Assembly (NCBI RefSeq): GCF_020103725.1
Contig: NZ_JAHXBG010000003.1
Coordinates: 248,001 to 312,000, forward strand
Source of the DNA: Hyalangium gracile
Lineage (GTDB): Bacteria > Myxococcota > Myxococcia > Myxococcales > Myxococcaceae
Reading direction: 5' to 3'
Length of the DNA stretch: 64,000 bases
Shown here: in pieces, positions 25,206-33,875 of the stretch
How positions within the stretch are numbered: the first letter of the stretch is position 1
How the letters are laid out: every line of letters starts with the position of its first letter
Translations under genes and position numbers: made by a program
Notes under the pieces: model-generated
Database searches by the model: none
What the model was told of the DNA's origin: nothing
The model's input: only the letters and a program-made list of their open reading frames with translations

Positions 25206-27281
25206 ATGTCCGTGTACCGTTTTTCGCTGCTCGTCCTTGTCCCTGGCCTGCTGCTGTCGCTCCCCGCTCGCGCGGAGGAGGGCATGTGGACCTACGACGC
25301 CTTCCCCTCGGAGGCCGTGAAGAAGGCCCACGGCTTCGCTCCGTCGCAGGCCTGGCTGGACGCGGTGCGGCTGGCCTCGGTCCGGCTCGCGGGTGGGTGC
25401 TCGGCCAGCTTCGTGTCTCCCAACGGCCTGGTGATGACCAACCACCACTGCATCCGCGGCTGCGTGGAGGACCTGTCCTCGCCCCAGAAGGACCTGCTGG
25501 CCACCGGCTTCTCCGCCGCCGAGCCCAAGGACGAGCTGCGCTGCCCCAAGGTGGAGGCCAACCAGCTGGTGGAGATGACGGACGTCACCGCGCGGATGAA
25601 CACCGCGACGAAGGGGCTCACCGGGGCGGCCTTCAACACCGCGCTGAAGGCGGAGATGGCCAAGGCCGAGGCGGAGTGCGCCACCGGGCCGCAGGTGCGC
25701 TGCGACGTGGTGACGCTCTTCAACGGCGGCAAGTACCACCTCTACAAGTACCGCCGCTTCCAGGACGTGCGGCTGGCCTTCGCCCCGGAGTTCCCCATGG
25801 CCAGCTTCGGAGGCGATCCGGACAACTTCAACTTCCCCCGCTTCGGCTTCGACGTGGCCTTCCTGCGCGTGTGGGAGAACGGCCAGCCGGCCAGCAGCCC
25901 CCACTTCCTGCCCTGGGCGAAGCAGCCCGTGAAGGAGGGGGAGCTCGTCTTCGTCTCCGGCCACCCCGGCGGCACCGAGCGCAAGAGCTCCGTGGCCGAG
26001 CTGGAGTTCCAGCGGGACGTGGCGCTGCCCTACACCCTGCTCCACCTGTCCGAGCTGCGCGGCATGCTGCGCGAGTTCTCCCAGGGCTCGCCGGAGCGGC
26101 TGCGCGTCACCCGCTCGCACCTGCGCTCGGTGGAGAACGGCCTCAAGGCGCTGCGGGGCCGGCACCAGGCGCTGGCGGATCCGGCGCTGCTGGCGCAGAA
26201 GCGCAAGGACGAGGCGGAGCTGCGCGCCCGGGTGATGGCCAACGCGAAGCTGAAGGCCTCCACCGCGGGCGCATGGGAGGAGCTCTCTCGGGCGCTCGAG
26301 CTGTATCGCCCCATGCTGCCCGAGTACCGGATGAAGGAGATGGGGGACGCGTTCCAGTCCGAGCTCTTCACGCTCGCGCGCCACCTGGTGCGCGCCTCGG
26401 ACGAGCTGCCCAAGCCCAACGCGGAGCGGCTGCGCGAGTACACGGAGGCCCAGCTCCCCTCGCTGCGCCAGCAGCTCCTGCGCGAGGCGCCCATCCCGCT
26501 GGAGCTGGAGGTGGCCACGCTGACGTACGGCCTCAACCGGCTGCGGGAGACGCTGGGCGCGGATGATCCCTTCGTGCAGACGGTGCTCGGCCGCGAGGCC
26601 CCGGCGGACCTGGCGCGCGCGCTGGTGACGGGCACGAAGCTGCACGACGTGAAGGTGCGGCAGGCGCTGCTCGAGGGCGGCAAGGCGGCGGTGGAGGCCT
26701 CGAAGGATCCGATGGTGCTGCTGGCGCGCAAGGTGGATGCGGAGGCGCGGGCGGCTCGCAAGCGCTACGAGGACACGGTGGAGGCCGTCCTCAAGCGCAA
26801 CAGCGAGCGGCTGGCCCAGGCGCGCCTGGCGGTGTACGGCACCAGCGGCTACCCGGATGCCACCTTCACCCTGCGGCTCAACTACGGCGCGGTGAAGGGC
26901 TGGGAGGAGAATGGCCGCGCGGTGGTGCCGTTCACCACCTTTGGTGGCGCGTGGGCGAGGCACACCGGCAAGGACCCCTTCAAGCTGCCGGACACGTGGC
27001 TCGCGGCCCGGGGCAAGGTGCCGCCGGAGACGCCGCTGGACATGGCCACCACCAACGACATCATCGGCGGCAACTCCGGCTCGCCCATGGTGAACAAGGA
27101 GGGGCAGGTGGTGGGGCTCGTGTTCGACGGCAACCTGCACTCGCTCGGTGGCCGGTACGCCTACGTGCCGGCGACCAACCGCGCCGTGGCCGTCAGCGGG
27201 GCGGGGATCCTCGCCGGGCTCGAGCACGTCTACGGCGCCCGGCGCATCCTGGAGGAGCTGCGCGCCACCCAGGCTCGCTGA
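25206..27281 (+). CDS. S46-family dipeptidyl-peptidase (DPP7/DPP11-like)
   Basis: A 691-residue exported serine exopeptidase that removes dipeptides from the N-terminus of peptides in the periplasm. The signal peptide ends near residue 23 (PARAEE). The chymotrypsin-fold triad is visible: His in TNHHC (about 79-82), Asp in GGDPDNFNFPR (about 200), and Ser 624 in GGNSGSP. Length and the helical insert (about 280-560) match the family. Myxobacteria feed on prey protein, so a role in final peptide digestion fits. The signal peptidase gene follows 89 bases downstream on the same strand. Confidence 0.92.
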   Translation: MSVYRFSLLVLVPGLLLSLPARAEEGMWTYDAFPSEAVKKAHGFAPSQAWLDAVRLASVRLAGGCSASFVSPNGLVMTNHHCIRGCVEDLSSPQKDLLATGFSAAEPKDELRCPKVEANQLVEMTDVTARMNTATKGLTGAAFNTALKAEMAKAEAECATGPQVRCDVVTLFNGGKYHLYKYRRFQDVRLAFAPEFPMASFGGDPDNFNFPRFGFDVAFLRVWENGQPASSPHFLPWAKQPVKEGELVFVSGHPGGTERKSSVAELEFQRDVALPYTLLHLSELRGMLREFSQGSPERLRVTRSHLRSVENGLKALRGRHQALADPALLAQKRKDEAELRARVMANAKLKASTAGAWEELSRALELYRPMLPEYRMKEMGDAFQSELFTLARHLVRASDELPKPNAERLREYTEAQLPSLRQQLLREAPIPLELEVATLTYGLNRLRETLGADDPFVQTVLGREAPADLARALVTGTKLHDVKVRQALLEGGKAAVEASKDPMVLLARKVDAEARAARKRYEDTVEAVLKRNSERLAQARLAVYGTSGYPDATFTLRLNYGAVKGWEENGRAVVPFTTFGGAWARHTGKDPFKLPDTWLAARGKVPPETPLDMATTNDIIGGNSGSPMVNKEGQVVGLVFDGNLHSLGGRYAYVPATNRAVAVSGAGILAGLEHVYGARRILEELRATQAR

Positions 27282-27370
27282 CGCACTGCATCAGCGCGGA
27301 AGCCACCATCGATGGAAATAGCCGGCACGGGCCGACGTATAGGAACGTGTCCCGAGAAGCGGAGGAGGCA

Positions 27371-28048
27371 AGGATGGCACGTGCCAACCCGAAGCAGCCC
27401 TCGAAGCGGTGGCTGAAGTACCTGGGCGATCTCGCCTTCTTCGTCATCATCCTGGTGGGCCGTGGCAGCTTCGCGGACCACTACCATGTGCCCTCGGGCT
27501 CCATGGAGCCCACGCTCCAGGTGGGTGACCGCCTCGCGGTGGACAAGTCCGCCTACGGCCTGCGCCTCCCGCTCACCCACGTCTGGCTCACCGAGAAGGC
27601 TCCCCAGCGTGGAGACGTGGTGGTCTTCGACTCGCCGGTGGACGGCGCGGTGCTGGTCAAGCGCCTCGTCGGCCTGCCGGGGGACCGCATCGCCTTCGAC
27701 GGCCAGAGCCTCATCCTCAATGGCCAGCGCGTGCCCCAGGGATTCACTCAGGAGGATGCGCGCATCGAATTCCTTCCGGGCGCGCCCCACCCGCTCCACC
27801 CCGAGCCCTACCAGGGGCCTCCGATGAGGGAGGTGGAGATCCCTTCGCGGCACTACCTGGTCCTGGGAGACCATCGGGGCAACTCGGCTGACAGCCGCAG
27901 CTGGGGCTTCGTCCCTCGCGAGAACCTGCTCGGCCGCGCGGTGGCCGTCTACTACAGCCCGCGCGAGGGGCTCTCTGGCGGTGAGCGCTGGTGGATTCCC
28001 CTGCGCGCGGACGAGAGCCAGGGCAGCGACCCTCGCCTCACGCGGTAG
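27371..28048 (+). CDS. lepB: Signal peptidase I
   Basis: A 225-residue inner-membrane serine protease that cleaves signal peptides from exported proteins. A single N-terminal TM segment (about 18-32) is followed by the catalytic region: PSGSMEPTL with Ser 43, and VLVKRLVGLPGD with the general-base Lys 96. GDHRGNSADSRSWG is the conserved box E. Length is typical of compact bacterial LepB. ATG 27371 is set by GGAGGCAAGG directly upstream; earlier open frame is shadow of the S46 gene. Genomes of this group often carry several copies, so this need not be the only one. Its stop lies two bases from the convergent CPBP protease stop. Confidence 0.93.
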   Translation, partial: RMARANPKQPSKRWLKYLGDLAFFVIILVGRGSFADHYHVPSGSMEPTLQVGDRLAVDKSAYGLRLPLTHVWLTEKAPQRGDVVVFDSPVDGAVLVKRLVGLPGDRIAFDGQSLILNGQRVPQGFTQEDARIEFLPGAPHPLHPEPYQGPPMREVEIPSRHYLVLGDHRGNSADSRSWGFVPRENLLGRAVAVYYSPREGLSGGERWWIPLRADESQGSDPRLTR

Positions 28049-28050
28049 GC

Positions 28051-29136
28051 TCAACCCGCGAGGCTGCGCGCGAGCATCAGCAGCCCGAAGCTGTTGACGG
28101 TGGCGTGCAGGAGGATGGGGACTCGCAGCCCTCCACTGGTGAGCCGTGCCCAGCCCAGCATGAGCCCCAGGAAGAAGATCCACACGGCGAACACGCCATA
28201 GAAGAGGTGGAGTGACGCGAACAGGCCGGCGCTCAGGACCAGCGCCGCCACGCGTCCCATCCACCCGCCCAGCCACGGCAGCAGCACGCCTCGGAACAGC
28301 AGCTCCTCGCCCACGGGCGCGAGCAGGGCCGCCGGGACGACGAGCAACACCCAGCCCAGCGCCCCCATGGGTCCCTGCCGGGCCATCTCCATCAAGGGGT
28401 GCGCGTTCTTCTCGGGCGAGACCGCGAGGGCCTGCGAGAGCCAGGACAGCAACATCAACACGCGCATCCCCAGCGCGACGAACAGCCCCAGGCTCACGAA
28501 GTACGTGTGGAGCCAGCCACGCCCGGGCGCCTCGCTCCCAGGCGGGCCACGCCTCACGAGCCACCAGGCCGCAAGCAGGAGCAGCAGGGCCTGCGCCCAC
28601 ACGCCGAGCAACATGCCGCCTCGCGAGGGGCCGCCGAGCAGCGCCGAGAGCCCGCGCATCGTCACCAGGGCTCCGAGCCCCGCGATGACGAGCACCGCCA
28701 GTACCCCGAGCGGCCGCGGATCCGCGCCGCGCCTCCGTCCCACGGCCCAGAGCACGACCAGCACCACCATCACCAGGGCCGTGCCGATCCAGTCCTTGCG
28801 CGCTTCTCGCGGGAGCGCCCGCTCCTCCGACGTGACGGGCTCGAACAGCCCTCGGGGAGGAGACGCCAGCGAGGCGCTCTCCGCCGGCACGACCTGGCGC
28901 TCCCGACGCACGCCCTCGTGCTCCGTCCCTCGCTTCGCCATCACTCCCAGGTGCAAGGAGGCCACCGCCACCAGGGTGTCCAGCACGGCCAGGGCCAGCA
29001 GCCGCCGAGACCAGCGCCGGGCGGTGAGGCTCGCACCGCTCCCCCTCCCGAACAGGACGAGGCCCCAGACCACGGGCAGCCCGAAGACGGGGATGAAGCC
29101 CGCCACCAGCGCCCAGATGAAGAACTGGCGGCCCAT
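28051..29136 (-). CDS. CPBP-family intramembrane metalloprotease
   Basis: A 361-residue membrane protein with about eight hydrophobic segments. The C-terminal half holds the CPBP (Abi/Rce1-like) motifs: EELLFRG, FASLHLFYG and HATVNSFG, which supply the Glu and His residues of the intramembrane zinc site. Relatives cleave prenylated proteins, bacteriocin-related peptides or membrane regulators. ATG 29136 is used; a GTG at 29211 would add 25 Pro-rich residues. It is convergent with lepB (two-base gap) and divergent from the MepA gene. Confidence 0.85.
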   Translation of the reverse strand: MGRQFFIWALVAGFIPVFGLPVVWGLVLFGRGSGASLTARRWSRRLLALAVLDTLVAVASLHLGVMAKRGTEHEGVRRERQVVPAESASLASPPRGLFEPVTSEERALPREARKDWIGTALVMVVLVVLWAVGRRRGADPRPLGVLAVLVIAGLGALVTMRGLSALLGGPSRGGMLLGVWAQALLLLLAAWWLVRRGPPGSEAPGRGWLHTYFVSLGLFVALGMRVLMLLSWLSQALAVSPEKNAHPLMEMARQGPMGALGWVLLVVPAALLAPVGEELLFRGVLLPWLGGWMGRVAALVLSAGLFASLHLFYGVFAVWIFFLGLMLGWARLTSGGLRVPILLHATVNSFGLLMLARSLAG

Positions 29137-29380
29137 GGCTTCCGGCCCGCCCTGCTCCGGCGACGGAGGCACCTGATCAGGAACCGGGGGTGACGGGGGG
29201 AGCTCGGCCACGAGCACATTGGGGCACACGCTCGGGCGACAGGCCAGAACTCCGCGTCCACGCAAGCACCGGGGATGGGCACCTCCCAGGCCTGCCTGCC
29301 TGCCTGCTCTGCCACTCAGTGACCATTTCCGAGGGACGTTCGCTTCAGGTTTGTCCGATTTCGGGTAATCCTTCGCCCGC

Positions 29381-30874
29381 GTGCGTTTACTGCCCTGTCT
29401 CCCGCTGCTGCTGTGCGCCGCCTGTGCCGCGCACGTTGCTCCCAACACCTCTGCCTCGGCTCGCGCCCAGCCTGCCGACGCGGTGACGGCGCCTGTCGCC
29501 TCGCCGTCCGCGACGACACCTGGCGCGTCCAGTCCCGCCGAGGCGAGCAGCCTCGCCCAGGCCGCGGTCGACAGCGCCGCCCAGGAGCAGGCCGCCCTCG
29601 TGGAGGACGGCGCGGAGGGCGCTGACGGCGAGGCCGATGACGACAGCGGCGCCGCCGTGGACGGGTTCGACTCGACCGAGGGCGACGAGGCCGAGTCGTC
29701 CACCGTCCCCGCCGGCACGCCCGAGGTGCAGTACACCGCCGACCTCCCCGACGAGGAACTCCAGCGGCTGTGGAAGGAGAACCCCGCCGCGCTGGGCTCG
29801 GTGTCCGTGGGCTTCGTGCACAGCGGCCGCATGGTGAACAGCGTGCGCTTCCCGTCCGGCGAGGACTGGATCGTCGTCTCGCCCGACAAGGCGTGGACCA
29901 CCACCGAGACGGTCGACTACCTCACCCAGGTGATCCGCGAGCTGCGGACGCGCTACCCCCAGGCGCCCCTGCTGCGCGTGAACCAGCTCAGCGCCAAGGA
30001 TGGCGGCTACCTCCGCCCCCACAAGAGCCACCAGAACGGCCGGGACGTGGACCTGGGCTTCTACTACCCCGGCGGCAATGCCGTCCGGGCCCGCGCTCGC
30101 GAGAAGTACATCGATCCCGCGATGAACTGGGCCCTCGTCCGGGCGCTCGTCACCCTCACCGACGTGCAGGTCATCCTCGTCGATCGCCGCGTCCAGAAGG
30201 TGCTCTACGACCATGCCCTCAAGAGCGGCGAGGACAAGGCGTGGCTCGACTCGCTGTTCCACGCGGGCGAGGGCTCGATCATCAAGCACGCGCGCGGCCA
30301 CCGCGACCACTTCCACGTGCGCTTCTTCAACCCGCGCGCCCAGGAGCTGGGCCGCCGGATCGCCCCGCTGCTCGCGCTGCAGCCGGAGCACAACATCGCC
30401 ATGCACCGGGTGCGCAAGGGCGACACGCTGGGCGCCATCGCCATGCGCTACAACTCCACGGTGAACGCGCTGCGCAACGCGAACCGGATCCGCGGCACGC
30501 TGCTGCGCATCGGCCAGGTGCTCTCGGTGCCGCTGCGCGGGCCCTGCACCCAGTGCCCCGTTCCGCCGCCCGTCGTGGTGCCGCCTCGGCGCCTGCCCGC
30601 CGTCGCGAAGGTGGACGCTCCGGCCGAGGTGAAGGCCTCGGTGCAGGCCAGGGCCGACGTGCAGCCCGCCGTGCAGCCCCAGGCCGAGGCTCCGGCCACG
30701 GTGCCGGCCAACGCCGTCGCGCCCGCCGCGGCGCAGGTCCCGGGGGACACGCAGCCCGCCGTCCATGTCGTCCCCGTGACGCCGCCTTCCGTTCCGGAGG
30801 AGACGCAGGCCCCGGCCGCCCTCCCCGTGCAGCAGGCGCCGCAGCCCACGGTGGTGAACACCCCGGGCGCCTGA
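29381..30874 (+). CDS. MepA-type (M74) murein endopeptidase with LysM domain
   Basis: A 497-residue exported protein starting at GTG 29381. A signal with lipobox-like LLLCAAC is followed by a ~90-residue acidic Ala/Glu/Asp linker. Residues about 120-325 match penicillin-insensitive murein endopeptidase: SHQNGRDVDLGFYY and HRDHFHVRF carry the zinc-binding His and Asp residues that cut D-Ala-mDAP cross-links. A LysM domain follows (HRVRKGDTLGAIAMRYNSTV) and binds glycan strands. The last ~110 residues are Ala/Val/Pro/Gln-rich and probably disordered. Joining M74 to LysM and two disordered arms is distinctive; it likely tethers the enzyme in the envelope while reaching into the wall. Confidence 0.88.
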   Translation: MRLLPCLPLLLCAACAAHVAPNTSASARAQPADAVTAPVASPSATTPGASSPAEASSLAQAAVDSAAQEQAALVEDGAEGADGEADDDSGAAVDGFDSTEGDEAESSTVPAGTPEVQYTADLPDEELQRLWKENPAALGSVSVGFVHSGRMVNSVRFPSGEDWIVVSPDKAWTTTETVDYLTQVIRELRTRYPQAPLLRVNQLSAKDGGYLRPHKSHQNGRDVDLGFYYPGGNAVRARAREKYIDPAMNWALVRALVTLTDVQVILVDRRVQKVLYDHALKSGEDKAWLDSLFHAGEGSIIKHARGHRDHFHVRFFNPRAQELGRRIAPLLALQPEHNIAMHRVRKGDTLGAIAMRYNSTVNALRNANRIRGTLLRIGQVLSVPLRGPCTQCPVPPPVVVPPRRLPAVAKVDAPAEVKASVQARADVQPAVQPQAEAPATVPANAVAPAAAQVPGDTQPAVHVVPVTPPSVPEETQAPAALPVQQAPQPTVVNTPGA

Positions 30875-30953
30875 GGCCCTCCTGGAGCGAGAGACGGCCC
30901 CGGGCGTCCGTCCCCCGGTATAGAGTCATCCCGCTCTTGCCCAGAGGCCATGG

Positions 30954-31280
30954 ATGACGCTCTCTCCCGAGGACCGCTTCAACATCGAGGTCATCAAGCT
31001 GCTGCTCCAGATCGCCTGGAGTGACCGCCAGCTCAACCACGCCGAGCGGCTGGTGATCTTCGGCCTGGGTCGCAGCTGGAACGTGCCGGAGCCGGAGCTC
31101 CAGTCGCTGCTGGAGAAGCTCCGGGCCGGCGGGCCCCTGCCCGAGCCCGACATCGCGGTGCTGCGCACCCGTCCGGATGATGTGCTCGAGGCCGCCCGGG
31201 CCCTGGCCGTCTCCGACGGCTCCTTCGCGCAAGGGGAGAAGGAATTGCTCGAGCGCATCAAGGCCACGCTCGGCGCGTAG
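30954..31280 (+). CDS. TerB-like small helical protein
   Basis: A 108-residue all-helical cytoplasmic protein with the paired acidic motifs of the TerB/DjlA N-terminal fold: AWSDRQLNHAE early and AVSDGSFAQGEKE late, each placing Asp and Glu in a helix. TerB-type proteins bind metal ions and appear in stress and phage-defence settings, but single small copies are common and functionally undefined. It sits between the MepA gene (79-base gap) and the winged-helix regulator (35-base gap), all on the same strand. Confidence 0.72.
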   Translation: MTLSPEDRFNIEVIKLLLQIAWSDRQLNHAERLVIFGLGRSWNVPEPELQSLLEKLRAGGPLPEPDIAVLRTRPDDVLEAARALAVSDGSFAQGEKELLERIKATLGA

Positions 31281-31308
31281 CCAGCCCGCGCAGCGAGGGC
31301 GCGCGACT

Positions 31309-31314
31309 TATATA
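31309..31314 (+). promoter_or_regulatory. Possible -10 element giving a leaderless transcript
   Basis: TATATA ends two bases before ATG 31316. If used as a -10 box, transcription would start about seven bases later, at or near the in-frame ATG 31322. The surrounding sequence is otherwise strongly GC-rich. Confidence 0.35.
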
Positions 31315-31315
31315 C

Positions 31316-31720
31316 ATGGCCATGAGCCCTCGCACCGGAGCCGCTGTCGTCCAGGAGTCCACCTGGACCTTCCTGACGAACCACGCCCACGTGCTGCTGT
31401 GCCTCGCGATGGATCCCGAGGTGCGCATGCGTGAGGTGGCGGACAAGGTGGGCATCACCGAGCGCGCGGTGCAGAAGATCGTCGCGGATCTCGAGGAGAG
31501 CGGCTACCTGACGCGGGTGAGGGCCGGACGGCGCAACCGCTATCAGGTGCACCCTCACCTGCCCCTGCGGCACCCCATCGAGAGCCACCAGTGCGTGGAC
31601 GCGCTGCTGGCCCTGGTGCTCGAGCCCGACGAGCTGGACGCCGTCTTCTCGGCGAGCGGAGCTAGATCAGCCCCTGCGCAGGCGACCAGGCCGCGGACAC
31701 GCGCACCACCACGGCGGTGA
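31316..31720 (+). CDS. Winged-helix transcriptional regulator (MarR/ArsR-like)
   Basis: A 134-residue protein with one winged HTH: AMDPEVRMREVADKVGITER contains the first helices, AVQKIVADLEESGYL the recognition helix, and TRVRAGRRNRYQV the wing. The C-terminal ~20 residues are Pro/Arg-rich and run through the 3' end of the phosphatase gene. ATG 31316 has a TATATA immediately before it and no ribosome site. A second ATG at 31322 may be the real, leaderless start (see findings). The last 59 bases overlap the convergent PP2C gene. Confidence 0.78.
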   Translation: MAMSPRTGAAVVQESTWTFLTNHAHVLLCLAMDPEVRMREVADKVGITERAVQKIVADLEESGYLTRVRAGRRNRYQVHPHLPLRHPIESHQCVDALLALVLEPDELDAVFSASGARSAPAQATRPRTRAPPRR

Positions 31721-32429
31721 TGTTGTCGCGACCGCCCGCGTCGAAGGCGCCGGTGACCAGGGTGTTGCAGGCCTCGGTGAGGCTCGGCCGGGACAGGCCG
31801 GCGATGATGCCATCCGGCCCGAGCGGCTCGTACAGGCCGTCCGAGCACAGCAGGTAGACGTCCCCGGGGCGCAGCTCCAGCCGCTGCACGGTGGGCTCCG
31901 AGCGGTCGGTGCCCAGGGCGCGGGTGATGATGTGGCCGAAGGCGCTCTGGCCTCGCGGAGGCGGCGCGAGCCCGGCGGCGCGCAGCTCCTCGGTCACCGA
32001 GTGGTCCTTGGTGAGCGCCTCGAGCTCACCGCTGCGCAGCCGGTAGAGGCGGCTGTCGCCCACGTGGGCCACGGCGGCGCCCTTCTCGCCCACGGCGAGC
32101 GCGACGACGGTGGAGCCCATGTCCCGCAGGTACCCCACGCGCCGCGAGAGCAGCTCGCGCTGGGCGGTGGCGGTGCAGGCCACCAGCAGGTTCTCCTCGC
32201 GGCTGCGCTCGGGGTCGTGCTGGGGCCAGGGGGTCTCCGTGCCACGGAGCAGGCGCTCGCCCGACTCGGAGAAGGCGTCCACGACACAGCGGCTGGCCAC
32301 CTCTCCGCCCGCCTGGCCTCCGAGGCCATCGGCGACGACGTACAGGCCGAGATCCGTCCGGATGCAGTAGGCGTCCTCGTTGTGGGCGCGTCTGCCGACG
32401 TGTGTCTGTCCCGCGCTCTCGATTCGCAT
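31662..32429 (-). CDS. PP2C-type Ser/Thr protein phosphatase
   Basis: A 255-residue soluble metal-dependent phosphatase that counters Ser/Thr kinases such as the one at 57428. All family motifs are present: RRAHNEDAY, VVADGLGG, MGSTVVAL, HVGDSRLYRL, LLCSDGLYE and GGRDNITAVVV, supplying the Asp ligands of the two Mn/Mg ions. The length is that of a bare catalytic domain. ATG 32429 follows GAGGAGGACGG; sequence upstream in frame is not phosphatase-like. It is divergent from the unknown gene pair at 32688 across 258 bases. Confidence 0.92.
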   Translation of the reverse strand: MRIESAGQTHVGRRAHNEDAYCIRTDLGLYVVADGLGGQAGGEVASRCVVDAFSESGERLLRGTETPWPQHDPERSREENLLVACTATAQRELLSRRVGYLRDMGSTVVALAVGEKGAAVAHVGDSRLYRLRSGELEALTKDHSVTEELRAAGLAPPPRGQSAFGHIITRALGTDRSEPTVQRLELRPGDVYLLCSDGLYEPLGPDGIIAGLSRPSLTEACNTLVTGAFDAGGRDNITAVVVRVSAAWSPAQGLI

Positions 32430-32687
32430 ACCGTCCTCCTCGTTCCCCCCGGGACAGCAAGCGGGGGACCACCTCCAAGCATGCGAAACGACTCGACGGC
32501 CGGGGGGCCACGCGCCCCAGCGTGGACGCTCCAAGAATAACAGGGCTGGGGACTCTATACCCCATGCCGACCGTGGGCCCCAGTTTCCCACTAGGAGAGC
32601 GAGGCCCGCGGCTCAAGGTAGCAACTTTCCTGGGTTCGGCATGAGAATGCGGATGCAGCCCGTCGTCCGTCCGCCCGAGGCAAACCC

Positions 32688-33875
32688 ATGTCCTCCATCC
32701 GCCGTCTGCTCTCAGGGATCTCCTCCTCCGCGGTGTCGTGGGCGCGCTATGAGGTGACCGCGCCCATCCGCCACAAGCCCACCGCGCCGGTGGAGCCGGT
32801 GCGGCGTGGGTTCTCGGACCACAGTGACTTCCAGTCCGCCGAGGAGGCCGAGCGCTCCCTGCTGGACGCCCACGCCCCGAGCCTGGCCGGGCGTGCGCGA
32901 AGGAACCAGGACCCGCTGAGCGCCTACACGGGGAGGAGCGACTTCCAGGCCCGGCTGCCGCGCTACCAGCACCTGCTCGGGACGAACATCCCTCCCCCGC
33001 CCAAGCGCTACTGGGAGGCGGGGCGCACCCAATCTCCGGCCACTCCGGCGCAGCAGGCGGAGCAGGCTCCGGGCAGCGGCACCCGTCCGGGCCTCACCGC
33101 CACCGCTGATCTGGAGAAGGCCTTCGAGCTGGCCGGCGAGGAGGACTCGGTGCTGCTCTACTCGGGGCAGGACGGCGAGGGCGGCCGCTCGGTGGTGCAG
33201 CACGCGGACGGCAGCGTCACCGACCCGGAGGCTCCGGAGAAGCGCTTCACGGACGCCTCGGAGTGGGAGCGCGAGCACACGGACCTGTCTCGAGCCGCGA
33301 CCCTGTCTCGCAACGATGTGGAGCTCGTGCTGGCGATGCCCGAGGGCGAAGCGCGGGATGAGATCCTCACCGAGCTGGCCAGCCAGGACGCCTCCTCCGA
33401 GCTGGATGAGGCTGGGACGACGGACGATGCCTTCATGCCGTCGCTGGATGATCTCCCGGTGGAAGGAGAGCCCGAGGCGGACGTCCCGGGCTCGGACGCC
33501 TTCATGCCGTCGCTGGATGATCTCCCCGGCGCGGGCGAGCCGATGGCGCAGCTGCTCCGGGCCACCGAGGACTCGGTGCCGCTCAGCGCCGAGGAGCTGG
33601 AGGCGCAGTTCGGTCCCGAGGGCACGCTGGCCGAGGGACGCAGCCCGCTGGACGTGGCCAGCCTGGTGGCGCGGCGAGGGACGCCGGAGATGCAGGCGCA
33701 GGTGGCCACCGCGTTCCATGAGCGGAGCCGGACGGGCGACGTTCCGGATGCCGCCGCCTGGTCTCGCGGCGCGGCGCTGGCGGCCTCGGCCAGTCCCCAG
33801 GCTTCGTACGCCTTCCTCCACCACGTGGGAGAGGCCCAGCTCGCGGACTTCGTGCGGTCCGTGATGCAGTCCTGA
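32688..33875 (+). CDS. Unknown protein with duplicated DAFMPSLDDLP motif
   Basis: A 395-residue protein, not recognised. There is no signal peptide or TM segment; the N-terminus is basic and Ser-rich. Residues about 110-240 are acidic and low in hydrophobics. An 11-residue acidic motif, DAFMPSLDDLP, occurs at 247-257 and again at 270-280, and the two DNA copies differ at only two of 33 bases. The C-terminal ~110 residues (LDVASLVARRGTPEMQAQVA onward) are helical. The stop overlaps the next start as TGATG, so the pair is translationally coupled. The motif pair looks like a docking or chaperone-binding site, which is inference. Confidence 0.72.
   Translation: MSSIRRLLSGISSSAVSWARYEVTAPIRHKPTAPVEPVRRGFSDHSDFQSAEEAERSLLDAHAPSLAGRARRNQDPLSAYTGRSDFQARLPRYQHLLGTNIPPPPKRYWEAGRTQSPATPAQQAEQAPGSGTRPGLTATADLEKAFELAGEEDSVLLYSGQDGEGGRSVVQHADGSVTDPEAPEKRFTDASEWEREHTDLSRAATLSRNDVELVLAMPEGEARDEILTELASQDASSELDEAGTTDDAFMPSLDDLPVEGEPEADVPGSDAFMPSLDDLPGAGEPMAQLLRATEDSVPLSAEELEAQFGPEGTLAEGRSPLDVASLVARRGTPEMQAQVATAFHERSRTGDVPDAAAWSRGAALAASASPQASYAFLHHVGEAQLADFVRSVMQS
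33426..33527 (+). repeat. Two 33-base direct copies encoding DAFMPSLDDLP
   Basis: Copies at 33426-33458 and 33495-33527 are identical at 31 of 33 bases, including all internal codon third positions, which suggests recent duplication or gene conversion. Confidence 0.93.

Noticed and set aside
25107-27227. 706-residue antisense open frame across the S46 peptidase
   Set aside because: The plus strand carries the intact catalytic triad; antisense is GC-driven.
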